A stretch of 64,000 nucleotides of DNA, taken from contig JAJZAI010000001.1 in NCBI GenBank assembly GCA_021799495.1, positions 1-64,000 on the forward strand. Reading direction: 5' to 3'. This document shows positions 55,641-64,000 of this stretch, in pieces. This stretch comes from Deltaproteobacteria bacterium. Its GTDB lineage: Bacteria > Desulfobacterota > Binatia > Binatales > Binataceae. A program made the position numbers and the translations under genes. A model generated the notes under the pieces. The model saw only the letters and a program-made list of their open reading frames with translations, did not search any database and had not been told where the DNA came from. The stretch's first letter is position 1, and each line of letters begins with the position of its first letter.

Positions 55641-56842
55641 GCCGCGCGCGCGACGCCTTCCTGCGCCATCTGGCGCAAACCTCCGACGCGCCGATCGGTC
55701 TGGAAATCGAACGGGCCGAGGGATGCTGGCTGTATTGCGCCGATGGCCGGCGTTATCTCGACCTGATCGCGGGAATCGGCGTGAGCGCGCTGGGGCATGG
55801 AAATCCCGCCGTGCTCGCGGCGATCGAGCGGCAATCGCGCCGCCATCTGCATGCGATGGTTTACGGCGAGTACGTAATCGAGGCGCAGGCGGCATATGCG
55901 GCGCGGCTCGCGGAAGCGCTGCCGCGGGAGTTTTCGCGCGTTTATTTCACCAACAGCGGCGCGGAAGCGATCGAGGGCGCGCTCAAGGCCGCGCGTAAAT
56001 TCACCGGCCGCGCGACCTTCGTTTCGTTCGACGGCGCCTATCACGGCGACACGATGGCGGCGTTGGCGTTGATGGGCAACGAGACCTTTCGCGCGCCGTT
56101 TGAACCGCTGCCTGGTCCGGTGCGGCGTCTGCCATTCAACAACGGCGCCGCGCTCGAATCGATCGACGAGCGCGTCGCGGCCGTGGTGATCGAACCAATC
56201 CAGGCGGAGGGCGGCGTCAGAATTCCATCGCGCGATTTCATGCTGGCGTTGCGCGAACGATGCTCACGCGCTGGAACGCTGCTGATTTTCGACGAGGTGC
56301 TGACCGGTTTGGGACGCACCGGGCGGCTGTTCGCGATGGAGCATTTCGGCGTCAAGCCCGACCTGATCGTGCTGGCCAAAGCGCTGGGCGGCGGGATGCC
56401 GCTCGGGGCGTTTTGTGGCAGCGACGAGATTCTGGGACGGCTGGCTCACGACCCGCCGCTTGGCCATATCACCACCTTCGGCGGCCATCCGGTCTCCTGC
56501 GCCGCCGGCCTCGCCGCCTTCGATCAAATTTTGTCCAATCAATTGTGGGAAACCGCCGCACGGTCCGGAGCGGCATTCCGCGCGCGTCTTGAGAAGCTGA
56601 TCGGCCGTCAAATCCTGGCGGTGCGCGGGCTGGGGTTATTAATTGGCGTCGAGTTCGCGCAGGCGGCCCTAGCGCATCGTTTTGTCGCCGAAACGATCGC
56701 CCGGGGCGTTGTGATCAATTGGACGCTTAATTCTGACCGTGTGGTCAGGCTCGCTCCACCTCTGACGATATCCGCGGCGGAGCTGGATTTTGCCTTCGTC
56801 GCGATGAACCACGCACTTGAAGCAATAGCGGCGGGCGGGTAG
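55637..56842 (+). CDS. Class III PLP-dependent aminotransferase
   Basis: YLDLIAGIGVSALGHGNPAVLAAIERQ; RVYFTNSGAEAIEGALKAARKFTGRATFVSFDGAYHGDTMAAL; LIFDEVLTGLGRTGRLFAMEHFGVKPDLIVLAKALGGGMPLGAF; ATGA overlap with luxC-like gene. Confidence 0.94.
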   Translation: MSRARDAFLRHLAQTSDAPIGLEIERAEGCWLYCADGRRYLDLIAGIGVSALGHGNPAVLAAIERQSRRHLHAMVYGEYVIEAQAAYAARLAEALPREFSRVYFTNSGAEAIEGALKAARKFTGRATFVSFDGAYHGDTMAALALMGNETFRAPFEPLPGPVRRLPFNNGAALESIDERVAAVVIEPIQAEGGVRIPSRDFMLALRERCSRAGTLLIFDEVLTGLGRTGRLFAMEHFGVKPDLIVLAKALGGGMPLGAFCGSDEILGRLAHDPPLGHITTFGGHPVSCAAGLAAFDQILSNQLWETAARSGAAFRARLEKLIGRQILAVRGLGLLIGVEFAQAALAHRFVAETIARGVVINWTLNSDRVVRLAPPLTISAAELDFAFVAMNHALEAIAAGG

Positions 56843-56853
56843 GGATAGACATC

Positions 56854-58185
56854 GTGGGGGCTGCCGCATCGGCACGAAGGGCGTTTCATCGTCCGCGCAA
56901 GGTTGCTAGCAAACCGGCCGCGCCGGTGCGCCCCAAACAGGTCTCGCCGCAACAACTCGAAGCTGAATTCGACGACAATCTTGAAGCCGTAGACATCCTC
57001 AAGAAGTCCGGCCCGGTCGGAATCTTCTTCGTCATCGCCTACATCGCGGTCGACGCTCGTGCACATCTGGCCGGAAAATCGGTCTTGGCGTTCGAGTACC
57101 ACTGGATCGCGCTGGCCGTCGTATTGTTGTTCTTCGGCCTGACCTGGCTGCCGGGATTCCGCGCGCACTGGCGGTTCTGGTCGTTGATGACCTGTCTCGT
57201 GATGATCTCGCTGATTATCAGGATCAGCGGAATCACTCACGAAGGCGCCACGCGCTATATCACGATTGTTCTTTGTCCGTTCGCGACGGCCGCATTCGTG
57301 ATTTGGGGCTGGCGATGGCAATTACTGCTGATAATTTCCTGCTTTTTGCTCTACTTGATCGGCGAGCTCCTGATTCCGATCGGGCCGCGTTTCGATATCC
57401 ACCGGCTGCTGGGATTGCTCGCGGCGCTTACGCTTTCGCAATTTACGGCCGTCTTTCTTGATCGTTATCGGCGCAGATTGCGCCGGCAGTTGATCCAGCT
57501 GGCCGAGGCCGCCGCCTTCCGCGAGACCCAGATCGCGACCATGACCCACGATATCCGTAATCCGCTGGCCACGCTGGTCGGGCTGGTCACTTTGCTGGTG
57601 GAGGACGACCTGGAGGAAAAGGATCGCAGCAATCTGCTCGCCCGAGTCTGGTCGACAACCACCTCAATGGATTTGCTGGTCAAAAACGTGCTCGACCTCT
57701 ATCTCCTGGAGGAGCAGCGGCTGCGGCCGAACTGGCGGCCGATCGACGCCAACGGCGTGGTCGCGGAAACCGCCGAACATTGCGCTATCGAAGCACGGCT
57801 CAAGGGCTTGCGCCTGCGGGTCGATTTGGGCGGATTGCCGAAGGCGAGCCTCGATCCGCTTCATCTTGAACGGATCGTCGCCAACCTCGTGACGAGCGCC
57901 GTGCGGCGCACGCCGGCCGGCGAAGTGCGGCTGCAAACCTCGCAGTTTGGCGATTGGGTAGTGGTCGAAGTCAGCGACACGGGGCCGGAGGCGACGCCAC
58001 ACGAGATCGAGCATATTTTCGACCGGCCGAATCTGGCGGTCGATGGCGCGCGCTCATCCGCGCTCGGGCGCTATATCGCGCACGCGCTGGTCGAGGCCGA
58101 CGGCGGCAAAATTCAGGCCCGCGTCGAAGAGGGATGGGGACTCAATCTGATCGTGCAGTTGCCGATCGAGCCGCCGGTCCGCTGA
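56854..58185 (+). CDS. Membrane histidine-kinase-like protein with degraded HATPase motifs
   Basis: TM region then H-box IATMTHDIRNPLATLVGL; HATPase: ERIVANLVTSAVRRTP, VVEVSDTGPEATPHEIEHIFDRP, SSALGRYIAHALVEADGGKI. Confidence 0.88.
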   Translation: MGAAASARRAFHRPRKVASKPAAPVRPKQVSPQQLEAEFDDNLEAVDILKKSGPVGIFFVIAYIAVDARAHLAGKSVLAFEYHWIALAVVLLFFGLTWLPGFRAHWRFWSLMTCLVMISLIIRISGITHEGATRYITIVLCPFATAAFVIWGWRWQLLLIISCFLLYLIGELLIPIGPRFDIHRLLGLLAALTLSQFTAVFLDRYRRRLRRQLIQLAEAAAFRETQIATMTHDIRNPLATLVGLVTLLVEDDLEEKDRSNLLARVWSTTTSMDLLVKNVLDLYLLEEQRLRPNWRPIDANGVVAETAEHCAIEARLKGLRLRVDLGGLPKASLDPLHLERIVANLVTSAVRRTPAGEVRLQTSQFGDWVVVEVSDTGPEATPHEIEHIFDRPNLAVDGARSSALGRYIAHALVEADGGKIQARVEEGWGLNLIVQLPIEPPVR

Positions 58186-58321
58186 TTAAGATCCCGAATT
58201 CTCCAGAAAGATCGATACAGGATCCGAACGCGGTCAAATTTCACGTTGCGCCCACCTCATTGCGCTATAGTGCATCCACCCGCGGCGCGCGCTCGTCCGG
58301 GCGGAGCCGAGGAGAAACGCC

Positions 58322-59803
58322 ATGGATTCGCCGAAAAAGTCAAAATCAGCCGCGCTTCGCGCACGGCTGAACCATCCGATAATCGACTCCGACGGCCATC
58401 ACATGGAGTTGCCGACGGTCTTTCAGGATTATCTGCGCGAAGTTGGCGGCGCGGAGCTTATCGATCGTTTCAGATCGGTCTTTTTCGACACTTTCTTCGA
58501 TCCTCGATGGCGCAATTTCTCGCCCGCCGAGCGCCATCAGCGGCGCACGATTCGGCCCACCTGGTGGGCGTGCCCGGCGCGCAACACCCGCGACCTGGCG
58601 ACGGCTCTCATGCCGCGCCTGTTCCATGAGCGGATGGACGAGATGGGACTTGACGTTTCGATCGTCTATCCGACCCTCGGGCTGCTGGCGGTGCAGATGG
58701 AAGACGACGAAGTGCGGCGCGCGGCGGCGCGCGCGCTGAATCGGATGAAGGCCGATACCTTCGCGGGACTTACCGACCGGCTGATTCCGGTCGCGACCAT
58801 ACCGATGCATACGCCGGCGGAAGCGATCGCCGAGCTTGAATACGCGGTGGGCGAGCTGGGCCTGCGCGCGGTCATGATGGCGAGCTACGTGCGGCGGCCG
58901 ATCGAATTCGCGAAAAAAATCTCGCCAGAAGCCGCCCGCCACGCAATCTGGATGGACACATACGGGCTGGACAGCGAATACGACTACGATCCGGTCTGGG
59001 CGAAATGCGTCGAACTCGGCGTATCGCCGACGTTTCATTCCGTGGGTTACGGATGGGGAAGCCGGGCCACGCCGTCGAATTACGTGCACAACCATCTTGG
59101 AAATTTCGCCGCCAGCGCCGACGCGATTTGCCGCGGTCTGGTCATGGGCGGCGTGCCGATGCGTTTTCCGGCGTTGCGTTTCGCCTTCATGGAGGGCGGC
59201 GCGGCGTGGGCGCGCAACTTGTATTGCGATTTGATCTCGCACTGGCGCAAGCGCAATCGCGCCGCGATGGAAAACTACAATCCGGCGAATATCAACGACG
59301 CGGTGTTTGTCGAACTGGCGCGCCAATACGGCAGCGGCGGAATCGGGGAGCGCGCGGAGGAGATGCTGACGGCCTTTCGCGGCTTCATGCAACGCGGCGA
59401 AGATCCGGCGCTGCTCGACGAGTGGGAGCAGAGCGGCATCCGGCGGCCCGAAGATATACGCGACATCTTCACCGAACGTTTTTATTTCGGCTGCGAGGGC
59501 GACGATCCGATGAACCTGCTCGCCTATGATGCGAAGGGATCGCCGTTTGGCGCGCGCCTGCGCGCGCTCTACGGCTCCGACCTCGGCCACTGGGACGTGC
59601 CCGAGATGGCCGAAGCGGCGGAGGAGGCTTACGAGCTGGTCGCGGACGGATTGCTGCGCGAAGAGGATTTCCGCGCTATGGTTTTCGGCGACGCCGTGAA
59701 ATTCTGGACCGCGGCGAATCCGGATTTCTTCGCTGGAACAATCGTTGAGAACGCCGCGTCCGCGGCCATTCCCGCGCCGCCGCGGCGCGCCACCGGGAGA
59801 TGA
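58322..59803 (+). CDS. Amidohydrolase-family (amidohydrolase 2) protein
   Basis: LNHPIIDSDGHHMELPTVFQDYL; MDEMGLDVSIVYPTLGLLAVQMED; FMEGGAAWARNLYCDL; GSDLGHWDVPEMAEAAEEAYELV. Confidence 0.9.
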   Translation: MDSPKKSKSAALRARLNHPIIDSDGHHMELPTVFQDYLREVGGAELIDRFRSVFFDTFFDPRWRNFSPAERHQRRTIRPTWWACPARNTRDLATALMPRLFHERMDEMGLDVSIVYPTLGLLAVQMEDDEVRRAAARALNRMKADTFAGLTDRLIPVATIPMHTPAEAIAELEYAVGELGLRAVMMASYVRRPIEFAKKISPEAARHAIWMDTYGLDSEYDYDPVWAKCVELGVSPTFHSVGYGWGSRATPSNYVHNHLGNFAASADAICRGLVMGGVPMRFPALRFAFMEGGAAWARNLYCDLISHWRKRNRAAMENYNPANINDAVFVELARQYGSGGIGERAEEMLTAFRGFMQRGEDPALLDEWEQSGIRRPEDIRDIFTERFYFGCEGDDPMNLLAYDAKGSPFGARLRALYGSDLGHWDVPEMAEAAEEAYELVADGLLREEDFRAMVFGDAVKFWTAANPDFFAGTIVENAASAAIPAPPRRATGR

Positions 59804-59806
59804 ATC

Positions 59807-61387
59807 TTGCGCTACGGCTTCGTCATCGATCACAACCGATGCATCGGATGCCACGCCTGCACGGTTGCGTGCAAGGAAGAAAACGACGTCCCCGTCGGCG
59901 TCTTCCGCACCTGGGTCAAATACATCGAGAAGGGAAGTTTTCCCAACTCAAGCCGTCATTTTGGCGTGATGCGCTGCAATCACTGCGAGGCCGCTCCATG
60001 CGTGGAGATTTGTCCGACGCAGGCGCTCTTCCATCGTCCGGACGGCATCGTCGATTTCGACAACAGCCGCTGCATCGGATGCAAATCGTGCATGCAGGCC
60101 TGTCCATACGACGCGCTCTACCTCGATCCGCGCACGCATACGGCCGCCAAATGCAATTTCTGCGCGCATCGCATCGAACGCAACCTTGAGCCCGCGTGCG
60201 TGATCGTATGTCCGACGCAGGCGATCATCGCCGGCGATATCGACAACCCCGACTCGCAAGCGGGCCGGATGGTCGCGAGCGGAAAGCTCGGCGTCCGCAA
60301 ACCGCATAAAGCCACTCAGCCAAAACTGTTCTACTCGGGAATCGAGGGCGACTTCCTTGATCCCTCGATGATGACGCCGCAGCCGAGTTATCTCTGGTCC
60401 GAGCGTCCCCCTGACGGAAATCCCTACGCCGTGACGCCGCCATCCGCGGACTCCAGGCCGGCGCCGGGCGCCGCGCGCGTGGTTTACGACGTGGCGCATC
60501 GGCGGCCCTGGGGGTTGATTCCGGTCTTTTATTTGTGGACCAAGGCGATCGCCGCGGGACTGATCATCATCGCCGCGTTCGTAATGGGAATTGATCCCGA
60601 ACTCGCCGCCTCGCGCGGACCGCTGCTTAATGAATTCGCGCCGCTCGCCGCGATCGTTTTTCTGGCGATAACGACAGCGCTCCTGATCGCCGACCTCGAC
60701 CGCCCCGAACGTTTCTATTTCATCCTGATCAAACCCAACCCGCGATCATGGCTGGTGCGGGGCACCTGGATACTGATGCTGTTCGGCGCGCTCGTTTCAG
60801 CCTGGTTTGGATGGGCGCTGGTATTTCACACGACTCCACCCGCGGCGATACGATGGGCGGCGGCGGCGGCCGGCGCCGGATCCGCGTGTTACTCGGCGTT
60901 CCTGTTCGCGCAGGGACGCGGGCGTGATCTTTGGCAGAATTCCTCTTTTCTGTGGATTCTGCTGGCGCAAGCGGTGGTCGCGGGCGCCGCCGCGATGATC
61001 CTGCTCGCGATCTTCGCGAGTTCGTCCGCGGCGCGGCATGCGGGGGCGATGCCGATTCCGGGTTTCGTGCGGAAAATGGACGTGGTGATGCTGATCGGCG
61101 TGTCGTTCAACGCCGCGATCGCGATCGGAATCGTGATGCTGCCGCAATATACGGCCGACGCGCGCAAAGCGATCGAACTGATTCGCGGCGGTCGGCTGAG
61201 TTCGAGTTTCTGGTACGGCGTGATCGGCGCTGGCAGCCTGATGCCCGCGCTGCTTGCGGCGTTTCTTATCTGGCATGGCGTGTCCGACCGCGGGTTGGAT
61301 CGGCTGACGGCGATTCTGGCGCTGCTCGGCGTGCTGGTGTTCGACGAAATCTGGATTCTGGCCGGCCAGGCCGCGCCGCTGAGCTGA
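59807..61387 (+). CDS. Fused 4Fe-4S ferredoxin / NrfD-like membrane subunit of a CISM oxidoreductase
   Basis: N-terminal FVIDHNRCIGCHACTVACKEENDVPVGVFRTWVKYIE, CNHCEAAPCVEICPT, CIGCKSCMQACPYDALYLDP; C-terminal multi-TM region with LLIADLDRPERFYFILIKPNPRSWLVRGTWIL. Confidence 0.93.
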   Translation: MRYGFVIDHNRCIGCHACTVACKEENDVPVGVFRTWVKYIEKGSFPNSSRHFGVMRCNHCEAAPCVEICPTQALFHRPDGIVDFDNSRCIGCKSCMQACPYDALYLDPRTHTAAKCNFCAHRIERNLEPACVIVCPTQAIIAGDIDNPDSQAGRMVASGKLGVRKPHKATQPKLFYSGIEGDFLDPSMMTPQPSYLWSERPPDGNPYAVTPPSADSRPAPGAARVVYDVAHRRPWGLIPVFYLWTKAIAAGLIIIAAFVMGIDPELAASRGPLLNEFAPLAAIVFLAITTALLIADLDRPERFYFILIKPNPRSWLVRGTWILMLFGALVSAWFGWALVFHTTPPAAIRWAAAAAGAGSACYSAFLFAQGRGRDLWQNSSFLWILLAQAVVAGAAAMILLAIFASSSAARHAGAMPIPGFVRKMDVVMLIGVSFNAAIAIGIVMLPQYTADARKAIELIRGGRLSSSFWYGVIGAGSLMPALLAAFLIWHGVSDRGLDRLTAILALLGVLVFDEIWILAGQAAPLS

Positions 61388-61398
61388 GGAGCAGCATC

Positions 61399-64000
61399 TT
61401 GAGCGAGGAATCGAAACCGCTTAATCCGGCGGCGTTTGGATTGGAGGCGCCAGCGGGCGGACTCGAGAGTTTTCCGCCGGCGGCGCAATGGGACGACTGG
61501 CGCGAATACGATCCCGCCCAATGGCCGCGCAAAGTCGAACGGCAATACCGGCTGATCCCGACCGTCTGCTTCAACTGCGAAGCTGGATGCGGCTTGCTGG
61601 CCTATGTCGACAAGGCGAGCGGCCAAATCCGCAAGTTCGAGGGCAACCCTGTCCATCCGGGAAGCCGCGGCCGCAACTGCGCGAAGGGCCCGGCCACGCT
61701 GAGCCAGGTTTACGACACGGAACGCATCCGCCACCCGATGCGGCGCGCGGGCAAGCGCGGCGAAGGCAAATGGGAGCGCGTATCGTGGGATGAAGCTCTC
61801 GACGATCTCGCCGCGCGGATTCGCAAAGCGCTGCTTGAGGGCCGGCGCGACCAGGTGCTCTATCACGTCGGCCGTCCCGGACATGAATTGGTTTACAACC
61901 AGCGCGTGCTGCACGCGTGGGGAATCGACGGCCACAACAGCCACACCAATATCTGCTCGGCGGGCGCGCGCACCGGCTACGCGTTCTGGCACGGGATCGA
62001 TCGGCCGGCGCCCGACCACGCCAATGCGCGCTTCATCCTGCTGCTCAGCGCGCATCTTGAGGCCGGTCATTATTTCAATCCGCATGCGCAGCGGATTATC
62101 GACGGCAAAGCGCGCGGCGCGAAAATCTGCGTAATCGATCCGCGGCTTTCCAACACCGCGGCGCGCGCCGATTACTGGCTGCCGACCTGGCCGGGAAGCG
62201 AAGCCGCGGTGTTGCTGGCGATGTGCAAGGTGCTGCTGGACGAGGGCCTGTACGACCGCGAATTCGTGCGGCGCTGGGTGAATTGGGAGGAATATCTCCG
62301 CGCGGCGCATCCGGATCTGGAGCAGACCTTTGACAATTTCATCGCGGCGCTGAAACAGGCCTACGCGCAATTCACGCCCGATTTCGCCGAGCGCGAATCC
62401 GGCGCGCCGGCGGCGACGATCGTCGAGGTCGCGCGCGAAATCGGCCGCGCCGGCCACGCGGTCGCGACGCAGGTCTGGCGCGGCGCGGCGGCCGGCAATC
62501 TCGGCGGATGGCAGGTGGCGCGCGCGCTCGAATTTCTTGCCGTGCTGGTTGGCGCGGTCGCAACGCCGGGCGGAACCGCGCCGGCGGCCTACAACAAATT
62601 CATTCCGGCGCCGCCGATGATGCCGCCGCCGCCGGCGGTGTGGAACGAACTGACCTGGCCGCGCGAATATCCGCTCGCCTTCTTCGAGATGAGTTTTCTG
62701 ATGCCGCACTTCCTCAAAGAAGGACGCGGCAAACTCGCGGCCTACTTCACTCGCGTTTACAATCCGGTCTGGACGAATCCGGACGGGATGACCTGGATCG
62801 AAACGCTGCGCGACGAATCCCTCGTCGAACGGCACGCCTGCCTGACGCCGGTATGGAGCGAGACGGCGTGGTTCGCCGATTACGTGCTGCCGATGGGCCA
62901 TGCGTCGGAACGGCACGACCTGATGAGCCAGGAGACGCACGCCGCGCGCTGGATCGGATTTCGCCAGCCGGTGCTCCGGGTCGCGCTCGAACGCGCGGGC
63001 AAACGCTTCGCCACGACCTGGGAGGCGCATCGCGAAGCCGGTCTCGGCGAAATTTGGGAGGAAGACGAATTCTGGATCGAACTGTCATGGCGGATCGATC
63101 CCGACGGCGCGATGGGTATCCGGAAATACTTCGAGTCGCCGTACCGTCCGGGCGAAAAACTGGATATCGACGAATTTTACCGGTGGATTTTCGAGCATAG
63201 CGTGCCCGGACTTCCCGCCGCGGCGGCGCGCGAGAACCTTTCGCCGCTCGAATACATGCGCAAGTACGGCGCCTTTCTGATCGAAGAAAGCCCCTACGGC
63301 CTGCATGAAAAAACGCTTGCGCCCGAGCAGCTCGAAAACGCCAGCATCGACGGCGCGTCGCGCGTGATCAAACGCGGCGGCGCGGCGATCGGCGTCGAAA
63401 TCGACGGCGTCGCGCGGACCGGCTTTCCAACTCCGTCGCGCAAGCTGGAATTTTTTTCGCCCACGCTCGCGCAATGGAAGTGGCCGGAAATGTCGATTCC
63501 ATTCTACGTCCGCAGCCACGTTCATCCCGATTCGATCGATCGCGAAAAGGGCGAGATGCTGCTGCTGCCGACTTTCCGCCTGCCGACGCTGGTCCATACC
63601 CGTTCCGGAAACGCGAAGTGGCTCTACGAAATTTCGCATCGCAACCCGCTCTGGCTGCATCCGGAGGACGCGGCAAGGTTTGAAGTTGGAACCGGCGACC
63701 TGCTCAAAGTCGTCACCGAAATCGGCTACTTTATCGACCGCGTATGGGTGACGGACGGAATCCGGCCGGGCGTCGTCGCCTGCTCGCATCATCTTGGAAG
63801 ATGGCGGCTCAACGATGAGCAGGGCGGCGAGCGATGGTCCACCGCGCTGGTCGATCTGCGCGAGACCGAGCCGGGGAAATGGTTCATGCGGCAGGTTCAT
63901 GGCGTGCGCCCGTTTCCGAGCGCGGACGCCGACTCAAGCCGGGTCTGGTGGGAAGACGCCGGCGTGCATCAGAACCTGACCTTTCCGGTGCAGCCCGATC
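61399..64000 (+). CDS. Molybdopterin-dependent oxidoreductase catalytic subunit (partial, runs off window)
   Basis: TTG start after GAGGAG; 4Fe-4S motif IPTVCFNCEAGCGLLAYVDKASGQIRKFEGNPVHPGSRGRNCAKGPA; NICSAGARTGYAFW; ICVIDPRLSNTAARADYWLPTWPGSEAAVLLAM. Frame open to window end; absent from ORF track. Confidence 0.92.
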   Translation, partial: MSEESKPLNPAAFGLEAPAGGLESFPPAAQWDDWREYDPAQWPRKVERQYRLIPTVCFNCEAGCGLLAYVDKASGQIRKFEGNPVHPGSRGRNCAKGPATLSQVYDTERIRHPMRRAGKRGEGKWERVSWDEALDDLAARIRKALLEGRRDQVLYHVGRPGHELVYNQRVLHAWGIDGHNSHTNICSAGARTGYAFWHGIDRPAPDHANARFILLLSAHLEAGHYFNPHAQRIIDGKARGAKICVIDPRLSNTAARADYWLPTWPGSEAAVLLAMCKVLLDEGLYDREFVRRWVNWEEYLRAAHPDLEQTFDNFIAALKQAYAQFTPDFAERESGAPAATIVEVAREIGRAGHAVATQVWRGAAAGNLGGWQVARALEFLAVLVGAVATPGGTAPAAYNKFIPAPPMMPPPPAVWNELTWPREYPLAFFEMSFLMPHFLKEGRGKLAAYFTRVYNPVWTNPDGMTWIETLRDESLVERHACLTPVWSETAWFADYVLPMGHASERHDLMSQETHAARWIGFRQPVLRVALERAGKRFATTWEAHREAGLGEIWEEDEFWIELSWRIDPDGAMGIRKYFESPYRPGEKLDIDEFYRWIFEHSVPGLPAAAARENLSPLEYMRKYGAFLIEESPYGLHEKTLAPEQLENASIDGASRVIKRGGAAIGVEIDGVARTGFPTPSRKLEFFSPTLAQWKWPEMSIPFYVRSHVHPDSIDREKGEMLLLPTFRLPTLVHTRSGNAKWLYEISHRNPLWLHPEDAARFEVGTGDLLKVVTEIGYFIDRVWVTDGIRPGVVACSHHLGRWRLNDEQGGERWSTALVDLRETEPGKWFMRQVHGVRPFPSADADSSRVWWEDAGVHQNLTFPVQPD

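Noticed and set aside
60889-63030. 713-aa minus-strand ORF opposite the CISM genes
   Set aside because: Spans the antisense of two different well-supported plus-strand genes; no recognisable domain.
1-64000. CRISPR array, rRNA or tRNA genes
   Set aside because: No regularly spaced repeat-spacer pattern, rRNA stretch or convincing tRNA cloverleaf noticed by eye; tRNAscan-SE and CRISPR finders were not run.

Overview
The window is high-GC, gene-dense bacterial chromosome on both strands. The mix of gene families (CaiB/BaiF CoA-transferase, LLM flavin oxidoreductase, amidohydrolase, HpnR, biotin-dependent carboxylase) would fit a Binatota-like or deep proteobacterial-grade lineage, but I cannot prove the taxonomy. 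Recognisable blocks: a lipoprotein/TPR pair; a TolQ/ExbB-ExbD-ExbD-vWA cluster; ffs (SRP RNA)-dnaX-ybaB-recR; agmatine-to-putrescine genes (aguB/aguA); a single-chain biotin-dependent acyl-CoA carboxylase; a roughly 3 kb IS1595-family transposon with a DUF262/DUF1524 (GmrSD-like) nuclease as passenger; a sigma54 activator with a stand-alone receiver; hopanoid C-3 methylase (hpnR); assimilatory sulfur reduction (cysH, ferredoxin sulfite reductase) divergent from an Rrf2 regulator; thiC; an exopolysaccharide segment with a fused WecA-like/CapD-N-terminal protein; a tightly overlapping luxE-luxC-class III aminotransferase operon followed by a histidine kinase with degraded ATP-binding motifs; and a CISM-type molybdoenzyme operon truncated by the window end. 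The best candidates for something undescribed are the passenger-carrying IS1595 transposon (27417-30401) and the LuxE/LuxC/aminotransferase operon (53239-56842). Several real genes are absent from the supplied ORF track, for example 1-648 (-) and 61399-64000 (+). No computation or database search was run; family calls come from motif recognition by reading.
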